Shown one piece after another: positions 6,678 through 13,784 of a stretch of 13,784 nucleotides of DNA. This stretch comes from Betaproteobacteria bacterium HGW-Betaproteobacteria-2 (GTDB lineage: Bacteria > Pseudomonadota > Gammaproteobacteria > Burkholderiales > Methylophilaceae). The notes beneath the pieces were generated by a model, which saw nothing but the letters and a program-made list of their open reading frames with translations, had not been told where the DNA came from and did not search any database. Numbering within the stretch: position 1 is the stretch's first letter; every line of letters starts with the position of its first letter. The stretch covers positions 1 to 13,784 of the forward strand of contig PHCM01000013.1 of NCBI GenBank assembly GCA_002842255.1. Direction: 5' to 3'. A program made the translations under genes and the position numbers.

Positions 6678-7607
6678 ATGGAAGCCCATGCGAAAAGGGT
6701 TTTGGCTCAGATGGATACACCCAGGTTTGCAGATGGCCCACAGTTTTCAGAAACCCCACAGTCTTCAGAAACCCCGCGACATTTCTCTGTAAAGAGGCCT
6801 GTCCCGGGGTTTTTGGCATCTCAGGTACCGGACGATGAGCGCAGTTTGCAGAAGGCGGGATGGAAACCGGCAACCCTGGCCTTGATACTTCAGCTAGGCG
6901 CATTGCTCATGACATTGGCGATCTGGGCGGGCATTGAGCGATACACAGAGCTGGAGTCCGATCTTTATACACTGGTCATTCTTCAAGGCGGCATCGCCAT
7001 GCTGCTATCCGTCATGTGTCGTATGGATATCTGGTGGCGGGTGATCCAGTTTTTATTTCCCATCGGCTTGCTGGTCACGCATCAGCTTGCATTGCCGTCC
7101 TGGATCTATTTTCTGGGTTTTGTGTTTTTCCTGAGTCTGTTCTGGACCACATTCCGCACACAGGTTCCTTTCTATCCATCGCGGCCGGATGTCTGGCAGC
7201 GCGTGGTAGCGTACCTGCCGAAAGATCGACACATTCATCTGATCGATATCGGCAGCGGTCTGGGCGATTTGATCATGTACCTTGCCAGAGCCATGCCGGA
7301 GAGCCGGTTTACCGGCATCGAGATCGCCCCTTTGCCCTGGCTGGTCAGTCGATGGCGCGCAAGGATCAAGGGTATCGGCAATGCCGGTTTTGAGTTGGGC
7401 GATTACGAGATGCTGGATTTTGCACAATACGATGTGGTCTTTGCGTATTTGTCGCCTGCCGCGATGGAGTCGCTCTGGCAAAAAGCGTCGCGTGAGATGC
7501 AACCCGGCAGTTTGTTAATGAGTTATGAGTTTGAAATTCCCGCTGCTGAGCCGGACAGCATTTTGCAGCAAGAGGGCAAGCCGTCTATTTATGTCTGGCA
7601 TTTTTGA
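6678..7607 (+). CDS. Membrane-anchored class I SAM-dependent methyltransferase
   Basis: A 309-residue protein with an unusual layout. Residues 1-62 are a polar tail holding a short duplicated PQFSET/PQSSET segment. Three to four hydrophobic helices follow at about 66-86, 96-114, 121-138 and 139-158. The C-terminal domain (about 170-309) is a Rossmann-type methyltransferase with SAM-binding motif I LIDIGSGLGD (188-197), an acidic residue ending the second strand (GIEIAP, Glu215), and motif IV-like YDVVFAYLSP (251-260). The catalytic domain should face the cytoplasm. The substrate is not visible; a protein or lipid linked to motility is possible from context only. A TTG just before the ATG gives one more residue; the ribosome binding site is weak, consistent with coupling to flhC. 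No clear terminator follows except REP-like hairpins. Confidence 0.85.
   Translation: MEAHAKRVLAQMDTPRFADGPQFSETPQSSETPRHFSVKRPVPGFLASQVPDDERSLQKAGWKPATLALILQLGALLMTLAIWAGIERYTELESDLYTLVILQGGIAMLLSVMCRMDIWWRVIQFLFPIGLLVTHQLALPSWIYFLGFVFFLSLFWTTFRTQVPFYPSRPDVWQRVVAYLPKDRHIHLIDIGSGLGDLIMYLARAMPESRFTGIEIAPLPWLVSRWRARIKGIGNAGFELGDYEMLDFAQYDVVFAYLSPAAMESLWQKASREMQPGSLLMSYEFEIPAAEPDSILQQEGKPSIYVWHF
6740..6775 (+). repeat. Two 18-bp tandem repeats inside the methyltransferase gene
   Basis: Two copies of ACAGTYTTCAGAAACCCC (6740-6757 and 6758-6775) differ at one base and encode PQFSET and PQSSET in the polar N-terminal tail. The repeat is in frame, so copy change would alter the tail without breaking the enzyme. 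Confidence 0.7.
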
Positions 7608-7640
7608 TTATCCGGGCTGAATCAAGAGCGAACCTTGACG

Positions 7641-7800
7641 AACTATTCCCTCCTCCATGCAGGGGGAGGGCTAGGGTGGGGGTAGAAATCAGGTGCGGAA
7701 ACGGTGGCAATTGCTCCCGCAAGCCATTCAGCCCCATACAACCACGGCCTGCTCCTTGCGGGAGCAAGCTTCCCTCTGCATGGGAGAAGGGGGTGAAGTG
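7641..7800. repeat. REP-like palindromic element pair
   Basis: The first unit has a GC-rich stem CCCTCCTCC/GGGGGAGGG around ATGCA (7648-7670), followed by CTAGGGTGGGGGT. The second, similar unit lies in the same orientation at about 7770-7800 (TTCCCTCTGCATGGGAG then AAGGGGGTGA). Between them, TTGCTCCCGCAAG (7711-7723) is an exact inverted copy of 7755-7767 (13 bp). Such GGGTGGGGGT-tailed palindromes resemble extragenic REP sequences of proteobacteria. The reading frames across them on both strands are not genes. They may stop or stabilise the flhDC-methyltransferase transcript. Confidence 0.55.
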
Positions 7801-7888
7801 CAGCCGTGCTGTGGCGGCACATGGTTTTTCCTGCTCTTTTGAGGGGTTGGCAAATTAAAGTCCCGGCTTCATCTGCCCCTGCCGCCAT

Positions 7889-7915
7889 TCAAGTTTTCAA
7901 CTTCCGGGCCGTAAA
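7889..7915 (+). promoter_or_regulatory. Sigma-28 (FliA) promoter of the motA-cheW operon
   Basis: TCAAGTTT (7889-7896), an 11-base spacer and GCCGTAAA (7908-7915) match the class III flagellar consensus TAAAGTTT-N11-GCCGATAA at 7 of 8 and 6 of 8 positions. This is the promoter type expected for mot and che genes. Transcription would start near 7922 and leave a leader of about 208 bases before motA. Confidence 0.6.
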
Positions 7916-8032
7916 TCTTAAAGCAGCTTGTGAAACCCGTTTTAGTTCTCGGGATTGCATCATGCAGCCAGCCATTAAGCTTAAGGCATGCGTTAAAGGC
8001 ACATGATAAATGCGCAATAAATGGCCTGAAAG

Positions 8033-8092
8033 GCTATTGAAACAAGCGCTATTGAAATAAGCGCTGTGGAAATAAACGCTGCAGAAATACAA
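8033..8092 (+). repeat. Four 15-bp tandem repeats in the motA leader
   Basis: Units 8033-8047, 8048-8062, 8063-8077 and 8078-8092 follow GCTRTTGAAAYAAGC. The first two differ at one base and the later two drift further. The array ends 37 bases before the motA start. It may be a slippage product, or a protein- or RNA-structure element in the leader. No function can be assigned. Confidence 0.7.
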
Positions 8093-8129
8093 GTGCAAAA
8101 AAGAACCCTCTAAGCCGGAGTTTGTAACT

Positions 8130-8990
8130 ATGTTCGTGATCATTGGATATCTCGTTGTCCTGGGGTCGATATTTGGCGGCTATGCTCTGGCGGGCGGCCA
8201 TCTTGGCGCATTGTGGCAGCCGCTGGAAGTGTTGATGATCGGCGGCGGCGCGTTAGGTGCGTTTGTTGTCGGCAATAATGCCAAAGCGCTCAAGGCTACA
8301 TTTAAAGCGATCCCGAGCACGCTCAAGGGATCCCGGTTCACCAAATCGCTTTACATGGATTTGCTCTCTTTACTTTATGAAATCCTCGGAAAAATACGTA
8401 AAGACGGCATGATGTCCATCGAAAATGATGTTGAAAACCCTGAAGATAGCGCACTTTTTGCAAAATATCCCAAGGTGCTTGCCGACAAACATCTGGTGGA
8501 ATTCATTACGGATTATTTGCGCCTCATGGTCTCCGGCAACATGGATGCCTTCCAGATCGAAAACCTGATGGATAACGAAATCGAGACCCATCACATGGAA
8601 GGCCATGTACCTGTGCATTGCATTGCCAGGGTGGGGGATGCGCTTCCTGCTTTCGGCATTATCGCTGCGGTGATGGGGGTGGTGCACACGATGGAAAATG
8701 TGGCGCTGCCGCCCGCCGAGTTGGGCATTCTGATTGCGCATGCCCTGGTCGGTACCTTCCTTGGTATTTTGCTGGCTTATGGATTCGTCACGCCGCTTTC
8801 CGGATTGCTGGAGCAGAAGCTGGAAGAAAGCACCAAGATGTACCAGACCGTCAAGGTCACCTTGCTTGCCAGCCTGAATGGGTATGCTCCGGCTATCGCC
8901 GTCGAATTCGGTCGCAAGGTGCTTTATTCATCCGAGCGCCCCGGCTTCAATGAACTGGAAGATTTCGTCAAGCAGGCAAAATCGAGATGA
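8130..8990 (+). CDS. motA: Flagellar motor stator protein MotA
   Basis: A 286-residue inner-membrane protein. With MotB it forms the proton-driven stator that turns the flagellar rotor. Its key residues fall at the same numbers as in E. coli: Arg90 and Glu98 in the cytoplasmic loop (GKIRKDGMMSIEND), which touch FliG, and Pro173 and Pro222 near the proton channel (DALPAFG and FVTPLSG). Membrane segments are visible at about 3-21, 33-50, 171-190 and 201-222. GGAG at 8117-8120 precedes the ATG. It is the first gene of the operon read from the sigma-28 promoter match at 7889; motB follows after 42 bases. Confidence 0.97.
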   Translation: MFVIIGYLVVLGSIFGGYALAGGHLGALWQPLEVLMIGGGALGAFVVGNNAKALKATFKAIPSTLKGSRFTKSLYMDLLSLLYEILGKIRKDGMMSIENDVENPEDSALFAKYPKVLADKHLVEFITDYLRLMVSGNMDAFQIENLMDNEIETHHMEGHVPVHCIARVGDALPAFGIIAAVMGVVHTMENVALPPAELGILIAHALVGTFLGILLAYGFVTPLSGLLEQKLEESTKMYQTVKVTLLASLNGYAPAIAVEFGRKVLYSSERPGFNELEDFVKQAKSR

Positions 8991-9032
8991 TGGCGCGCTG
9001 CATTTTGTTGATGTCGACCGGAGCTGATTGAA

Positions 9033-9992
9033 ATGGCACAAGACACAATGCGCCCGATTATCGTCAAGCGTATCAAGAAGGTCTCGGGCGGACATCATGG
9101 TGGCGCCTGGAAGATTGCCTATGCCGATTTTGTCACGGCCATGATGGCGTTCTTTCTTTTGATGTGGCTGCTCGGGTCGACCACCAAGGCGCAACTCGAG
9201 GGTATTGCGGAATATTTCCAGACGCCGCTCAAGGTGGCGCTGCAAGGCGGACATGCCGTCGGCAACAGCAAGGTGATATTAAAAGGCGGCGGCCAGGATT
9301 TGACCAGCCAGAAAGGCCAGGTCAAGCGTGGCGATAATGATCCAGACAAAAAACTGGATACAGATGAAAGCCAGCCCAAGCCCATGAGTTACGAAGAGGC
9401 CAAGGCCGAGCTGCTCAAACAGGAGCGCCTCAGGCTGGAAGACCTCAAGAAAAGAATCGAGGAGGCGATTGATGCCAGCCCGATGTTGCGCCAGTTCAAG
9501 AATCAATTGCTGCTGGATATCACTTCCGAAGGCCTGCGCATCCAGATTGTGGATGAGCAGAATCGTCCGATGTTCGCCCTCGCCAGCGCCCAGTTGCAAC
9601 CTTATGCGCGTCAGATTTTGCTGGAGATCGGCAAGATGCTGAACGGCGTTCCCAACAAGATCAGTTTGTCCGGGCATACCGATGGAGCCGCCTATAACCG
9701 TGGCGAGAAGGGTTACAGCAACTGGGAGCTTTCTGCCGACCGCGCAAATGCTTCCAGACGTGAATTGGTAGCCGGCGGTATGGATGAAGCCAAGATGCTG
9801 CGCGTCGTTGGTCTGTCATCTGCCGTGCTGTTCGATAAAAAAGATCCGCTGAATCCGGTTAACCGGCGCATCAGCATCATTGTCATGAACAAGCAGGCTG
9901 AAGAAAACGCGATCAAGGATGACTCCCCGGTTGATGTGCCGGTAGACGGCGATCGGTCCGCACTTGAAGCGGTGGTTGGTGAAACCCGATAA
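9033..9992 (+). CDS. motB: Flagellar motor stator protein MotB
   Basis: A 319-residue partner of MotA that anchors the stator to peptidoglycan. A basic N-terminal tail leads into one membrane helix with the proton-carrying Asp32 in YADFVTAMMAFFLLMWLLG (30-48). A plug and a charged periplasmic linker (about 85-145) follow. The OmpA-like peptidoglycan-binding domain (about 165-286) contains LSGHTDGAAY (212-221), the ELSADRANASRREL helix and NPVNRRISIIV. GGAG at 9020-9023 supports the ATG. It is somewhat longer than E. coli MotB (308), with an acidic C-terminal tail. Confidence 0.97.
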   Translation: MAQDTMRPIIVKRIKKVSGGHHGGAWKIAYADFVTAMMAFFLLMWLLGSTTKAQLEGIAEYFQTPLKVALQGGHAVGNSKVILKGGGQDLTSQKGQVKRGDNDPDKKLDTDESQPKPMSYEEAKAELLKQERLRLEDLKKRIEEAIDASPMLRQFKNQLLLDITSEGLRIQIVDEQNRPMFALASAQLQPYARQILLEIGKMLNGVPNKISLSGHTDGAAYNRGEKGYSNWELSADRANASRRELVAGGMDEAKMLRVVGLSSAVLFDKKDPLNPVNRRISIIVMNKQAEENAIKDDSPVDVPVDGDRSALEAVVGETR

Positions 9993-10052
9993 CTGATGCT
10001 GTTTTTATTGTTTATTCCATGAATTGAATGCACAGAAGGCAGGGTAACTTAT

Positions 10053-10631
10053 ATGAGGCAAGCAATGAACAGGCAGAATGATTCGCCCGTGCCGGAGCTT
10101 GGAAGATTGCTGGCGGCACTGTGTGAAAACGGCAGCCAGCACTTGTCCCGGGTGGAGTCTGACCTGATGCAGACCATGTTTTTGTTGAACGAGGCGATTG
10201 AAAAGATCGGACAGCATTTCACTGCGATCCATCAGGCGGTGAGCGAGCAGCAGGCCGAGTTTGAGCTGTTACTGGCGCAGATGGTTTTGCCTGCGCAACT
10301 GAAGAATAGTGAACATGTCTCGGCTCTCCGCGACCTGCGGGAGGTGATCGGCGATGAGGTCAATTCTGCCGTGGTCGGTATGCAATTTCATGACCTGACC
10401 AGCCAGTTGATATCGCGCACAATCAGCCGCTCGAATGGTTTGCGTGACCTGCTTTTGACCTTCAAGGCACATGGGGATGGCATAAGCGCCGCTCATGAAC
10501 CAGGGGAAATGGCCAGGCTGCTTGGCGATATGGGTGAAAGCCTGAAGCATTGCAGCGCCGACCCGGCTGGCGAATCGTGTCACTCCGTGCGACAGCGGCA
10601 TTTGGGTTGCGGCGAAATTGAATTGTTTTAA
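10053..10631 (+). CDS. Short CheZ-like chemotaxis phosphatase candidate
   Basis: A 192-residue, mostly helical soluble protein. Residues 111-118 read QFHDLTSQ inside a long helix (VVGMQFHDLTSQLISRTI), closely resembling the CheZ signature QDFQDLTGQ. The residues matching the catalytic Asp143 and Gln147 of E. coli are present as Asp114 and Gln118. It ends in GEIELF, a short acidic-hydrophobic tail after a flexible region, comparable in position to the CheY-binding C-terminal peptide of CheZ. Helices before the motif (about 30-75) could form the four-helix bundle. It lies between motB and cheY, where a protein that removes phosphate from CheY would fit. AGGG at 10041-10044 supports ATG 10053; a second ATG lies at 10065. 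Overall similarity to CheZ is low, so the activity is inferred. Confidence 0.6.
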   Translation: MRQAMNRQNDSPVPELGRLLAALCENGSQHLSRVESDLMQTMFLLNEAIEKIGQHFTAIHQAVSEQQAEFELLLAQMVLPAQLKNSEHVSALRDLREVIGDEVNSAVVGMQFHDLTSQLISRTISRSNGLRDLLLTFKAHGDGISAAHEPGEMARLLGDMGESLKHCSADPAGESCHSVRQRHLGCGEIELF

Positions 10632-10703
10632 TAGCGGATTTCTTGAAAAACAACAATGGAGCCGACTCGCTGACAGGCTCGTCAATACAGGGAAAGTATA
10701 CAG

Positions 10704-11069
10704 ATGGCAAAGACAATCTTGGCGGTAGATGATTCTGGCTCATTGCGCCAGATGGTGGCGTTCAGTCTGCAGGCCGCCGGCTACAACGTCGTGCAGGCCG
10801 TGGATGGGCAGGACGGTTTGAACAAGGCAAAAGAGAAAACGGTGGATCTGGTGCTGACCGACCAGAACATGCCGATCATGGACGGCCTGACATTGATCAA
10901 GTCCCTGCGCGGACTAGGCTCGTACCAGAAAGTGCCGATCCTGATGCTGACCACGGAGTCCAGCGATGAGATGAAGGCAAAAGGCAAGGCTGCTGGAGCC
11001 AATGGCTGGCTGGTCAAGCCGTTCGACCCCAAGCGCCTGATCGAAGTTGTGCAGAAAGTGATCGGTTAG
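10704..11069 (+). CDS. cheY: Chemotaxis response regulator CheY
   Basis: A 121-residue single receiver domain without an output domain. The acid pocket is Asp9-Asp10 (AVDDS), the phosphorylation site Asp53 (LVLTDQNMPIMDG), the switch threonine Thr83 (LMLTTES) and Lys105 (WLVKPFD). The residue equivalent to Tyr106 of E. coli is Trp102, an aromatic substitution. CheY-P made by CheA binds the motor switch and changes rotation. Its location directly before cheA supports the role. AGGGA at 10689-10693 lies about ten bases before the ATG. Confidence 0.92.
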   Translation: MAKTILAVDDSGSLRQMVAFSLQAAGYNVVQAVDGQDGLNKAKEKTVDLVLTDQNMPIMDGLTLIKSLRGLGSYQKVPILMLTTESSDEMKAKGKAAGANGWLVKPFDPKRLIEVVQKVIG

Positions 11070-11138
11070 TTTGCGAAGGAAGCGACGGGAGCAAATGAAT
11101 CTCGCCCAGATAACCAGAAAATACCCGGGAGTAGTGCG

Positions 11139-13469
11139 ATGACAGTGGATATGAGCCAGTTTTATGAGGTCTTCTTCGATGAAGCGGAAGAGTTGCTGGC
11201 GGAAGCCGAGCGCCTGCTGCTGGCCATTGATGTCGAGAATCCGGACAACGAGGACCTGAACGCCATTTTCCGTGCCGCACATTCGATCAAGGGTGGCGCG
11301 GCCACTTTCGGTTTCATGGATATGACCGAGATCACCCATGTGCTGGAAAACCTGCTGGACAGGATACGCAAGCATGAAATGGCGCTGACGGTTGAACATG
11401 TCGATGCTTTTCTCGCTGCCAAGGACGTGCTTGAGATGGAGCTGGACGGGCATCGTAATGGGGCGGACGTGGATCAGGAGCAGGTGGCGGCAGTCAAGAC
11501 GCGGCTGGCTTCCCTGACCCAGGCTGAGGCGGCAGGAGATTCTACGCCAGCGGTAGACACAGCGCCCGCGGCAGACTCAGTCTCCGCCGTGACGCCTGCG
11601 GCGCCTGTAGAGGCGAGCCAAGTGAGCGCTCACGTTGTTGCTCCTGCTGCGGCTTTGCCGCCGTCGGCCGACGGGCTGACACAGTTCAATATCCTGCTGC
11701 CCGAGCTCAAGGAAAAGGATATTGCGAATTTGCAGGAAGAGCTGGGATTGTTGGGCGAGGTGGCGGGCAGCAAACATGAAAGCGGCCGCACTTTACTTAC
11801 GCTGAATACCGACTCCAGCGAGTCGGACATTGTTTCAATCTGCTCATTTATCCTGAATCCCGATGACCTGGTGATTACGCAGGCAACGGCTGCCATCGCC
11901 GCTGAGCATGTAGCTGAACAGGTGGCCGAGGCAGGCAATGCGGAAACTGATGCCTCGGTCAAAGTACATGAGGAAGCCGGCTATGGCTTGTTTGCCGGAG
12001 AAGGCAAAGAGGCGGTGGAAGAGGGTTATGGTTTCTTTGCGCCCTTTACCCCGCATGCCGACGCACAGCAGTCATTGAAGATTGATGACAATACGGCAGC
12101 GATAAGTCAGGAGGAGATTGCCAGGGCAGTGGCAAGCCCTGTTGAAACAGCGGCCGCAAACAAGGCTTCAGCGGTCACTGAGAAGAGCGAAAAGAGGAAT
12201 CCGGCCAAACCGGATGCCGGGCATGCCAGTGCCGAAACAACGTCGATACGTGTGGGGGTGGAGAAGGTCGATCAGCTGATCAACCTGGTTGGGGAGTTGG
12301 TGATTACCCAGGCCATGATCGAACAGCGCATCAATGCGCTGGACCCCATACATCATGAGGCGCTGATCAACAGTGTTGGCCAGTTGACCCGCAATACCCG
12401 CGATCTGCAGGAAGCGGTCATGTCTATCCGCATGATGCCGATGGATTTTGTCTTTTCCCGCTTTCCGCGCATGGTGCGCGACCTGGCTGGCAAGCTGGGC
12501 AAGAAAGTGGAACTGGTCACGGTCGGTGCTGCGACCGAGCTGGACAAGGGTTTGATCGAGCGCATTGTCGACCCGTTGACGCATCTGGTGCGCAACAGTG
12601 TCGACCATGGTGTCGAGACACCGGACAAACGCAAGTCTGCCAACAAGCCGGAAGCCGGGAAGCTCACATTATCTGCCGCACATAAGGGCGGCAGTATCGT
12701 CATTGAAGTGACGGATGACGGTGCCGGCCTCAACCGTGACAAGCTGCTTGCCAAGGCGAAAAGCAATGGCTTGAGCGTCAGCGAGAATATGTCGGATAGC
12801 GAGGTATATCAGCTGATTTTTGCGCCGGGATTCTCAACGGCGGAAGTGGTCACCGATGTTTCCGGCCGCGGTGTCGGCATGGATGTGGTGAAACGCAATA
12901 TCGCCGCCATGAACGGCAGCATCGAGATCCGTTCGGCCCTGGGTTATGGCACGACCATCGCGATTTCACTGCCGCTTACGCTGGCGATCCTGGATGGCAT
13001 GTCCGTCTCGCTCGGCAGCAGCGTTTATGTGATTCCGCTCAACCTGATCGTCGAGACGCTGCAACCGCGCGCCGAGGACATGAAGACCGTGACCGGTGAA
13101 GGGCGCATGGTGCATGTGCGCGGCGAATATTTGCCGGTCATTGCATTGCATGCGCTTTTCGGTCAGGAGACCGAGATCCTGGACCCTACCCAGGGCGTGC
13201 TGGTGCTGATCGAGGCGGAGGGCAAGAAGGCCGCCCTGTTCGTCGATGCGCTGGTCGGCCAGCAACAGGTGGTGATCAAGAGCCTGGAAACCAATTTCAG
13301 AAAAATTCAGGGCGTCTCGGGTGCGACCATCATGGGCGATGGCTCGGTCGCATTGATTCTTGACGTTCCGGCACTTATCCAGATGGGGCAAACGCATAAC
13401 TATCTGACTGGGGCCACTTCATTTGCCAGCAAGGCAGTCCAAACCATCAGCAAGGAGTACACACAATGA
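11139..13469 (+). CDS. cheA: Chemotaxis histidine kinase CheA
   Basis: A 776-residue CheA with all five regions. P1 (1-105) holds phospho-acceptor His48 in [13 protein letters not shown]. After an Ala/Pro linker, a P2-like ferredoxin fold lies at about 181-250 ([12 protein letters not shown]... to DDLVITQ). A long acidic linker (251-368) contains the paired motifs GYGLFA (281-286) and GYGFFA (296-301). P3 dimerisation helices follow (about 369-435), then P4 ATPase with N-box [10 protein letters not shown] (482-491), G1 DDGAG (526-530) and GRGVGMDVV (576-584), and P5, a CheW-like domain (about 613-750). It phosphorylates CheY in receptor arrays. GGGAG at 11127-11131 supports the start. Its stop overlaps the cheW start by four bases (ATGA), indicating coupled translation. 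Confidence 0.97.
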   Translation: MTVDMSQFYEVFFDEAEELLAEAERLLLAIDVENPDNEDLNAIFRAAHSIKGGAATFGFMDMTEITHVLENLLDRIRKHEMALTVEHVDAFLAAKDVLEMELDGHRNGADVDQEQVAAVKTRLASLTQAEAAGDSTPAVDTAPAADSVSAVTPAAPVEASQVSAHVVAPAAALPPSADGLTQFNILLPELKEKDIANLQEELGLLGEVAGSKHESGRTLLTLNTDSSESDIVSICSFILNPDDLVITQATAAIAAEHVAEQVAEAGNAETDASVKVHEEAGYGLFAGEGKEAVEEGYGFFAPFTPHADAQQSLKIDDNTAAISQEEIARAVASPVETAAANKASAVTEKSEKRNPAKPDAGHASAETTSIRVGVEKVDQLINLVGELVITQAMIEQRINALDPIHHEALINSVGQLTRNTRDLQEAVMSIRMMPMDFVFSRFPRMVRDLAGKLGKKVELVTVGAATELDKGLIERIVDPLTHLVRNSVDHGVETPDKRKSANKPEAGKLTLSAAHKGGSIVIEVTDDGAGLNRDKLLAKAKSNGLSVSENMSDSEVYQLIFAPGFSTAEVVTDVSGRGVGMDVVKRNIAAMNGSIEIRSALGYGTTIAISLPLTLAILDGMSVSLGSSVYVIPLNLIVETLQPRAEDMKTVTGEGRMVHVRGEYLPVIALHALFGQETEILDPTQGVLVLIEAEGKKAALFVDALVGQQQVVIKSLETNFRKIQGVSGATIMGDGSVALILDVPALIQMGQTHNYLTGATSFASKAVQTISKEYTQ

Positions 13470-13784
13470 ATATGGTCGTAGAAGAAGTCGAAGGCAAGGC
13501 AAGTCAGGGGGGCTCTGTTGCAGGCGAGTTCCTGACTTTTGTACTGGGCAGCGAGGCTTATGGCCTGGAGATTCTCAAGGTGCAGGAAATCCGCGGATAC
13601 GATGCCGTGACGCAGATCGCCAATACACCGGCTTTCATCAAGGGAGTCATCAACCTGCGCGGCAAGATCGTGCCCATTGTTGACCTGCGAGTGAAATTCA
13701 AAATGGGCAAGGTCGAGTACAACGAATTTACCGTTGTCATCATCCTGAATCTCGGCGGCCGCGTCGTCGGTATCGTGGTGGATG
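13466..13784 (+). CDS. cheW: Chemotaxis coupling protein CheW (3' end outside window)
   Basis: The first 106 codons are present and the frame is still open at the window end. After a short acidic, glycine-containing N-terminus comes [21 protein letters not shown] (about 22-43), then [21 protein letters not shown], the hallmark of CheW, and [17 protein letters not shown]. CheW links chemoreceptors to CheA. The ATG overlaps the cheA stop, with AAGGAG at 13452-13457 inside the end of cheA. There is no sign of disruption; the truncation is only the window edge. Confidence 0.93.
   Translation, partial: MNMVVEEVEGKASQGGSVAGEFLTFVLGSEAYGLEILKVQEIRGYDAVTQIANTPAFIKGVINLRGKIVPIVDLRVKFKMGKVEYNEFTVVIILNLGGRVVGIVVD

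Noticed and set aside
7585..8143. Frames on both strands between the methyltransferase gene and motA
   Set aside because: They encode translated REP palindromes and 15-bp repeats and have no believable starts.
10560..10631. Possible frameshift at the end of the CheZ-like gene
   Set aside because: The tail after Cys167 looks irregular, but it ends in a sensible GEIELF motif and no alternative frame continues the protein better.

Overview
The window looks like a chromosomal segment of a flagellated betaproteobacterium. A Methylophilaceae-type methylotroph or a close relative in the Nitrosomonadales is my best guess. This rests on moderate GC in the core genes, FlhD and FlhC as master regulators, and the order flhD-flhC-methyltransferase-motA-motB-(cheZ-like)-cheY-cheA-cheW. 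The genus cannot be fixed from the sequence alone.

Left part (1-2540): an AT-rich accessory stretch. It opens with a repeat-like element bounded by a 17-bp inverted repeat (15-210) and a bidirectional terminator. Three unrelated genes on the + strand follow: a small secreted protein of unknown function, a PIN-domain nuclease-like protein, and a small two-helix membrane protein whose true start (1968) is set by a GGAGG ribosome binding site. A terminator closes this block.

Middle (2548-5756): a two-component system on the minus strand. It has a soluble histidine kinase with two complete PAS domains plus the C-terminal half of a third, and a NarL/FixJ-type response regulator. An 827-bp intergenic region lies between the kinase and the divergently transcribed flhD. 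It holds a cluster of seven GGA trinucleotides, a perfect 19-bp hairpin with a triloop, and a pair of related dyads. These are candidates for a regulatory RNA or structured leader and for operators of the flagellar master operon.

Right part (5757-13784): the motility and chemotaxis block. flhD and flhC encode the class I activator. They are followed almost without a gap by a membrane-anchored SAM methyltransferase gene. After a 522-bp gap with REP-like palindromes, a strong match to a sigma-28 (FliA) promoter and four 15-bp tandem repeats comes a compact operon. It contains motA and motB (stator), a short CheZ-like phosphatase candidate, cheY, cheA, and cheW, which is cut by the window end.

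Likely logic: FlhDC switches on early flagellar genes including fliA, FliA then transcribes motA-cheW, CheA-CheW signal to CheY, and the CheZ-like protein resets CheY-P. The kinase/regulator pair beside flhDC may feed an intracellular signal into this cascade, which is inference from position only.
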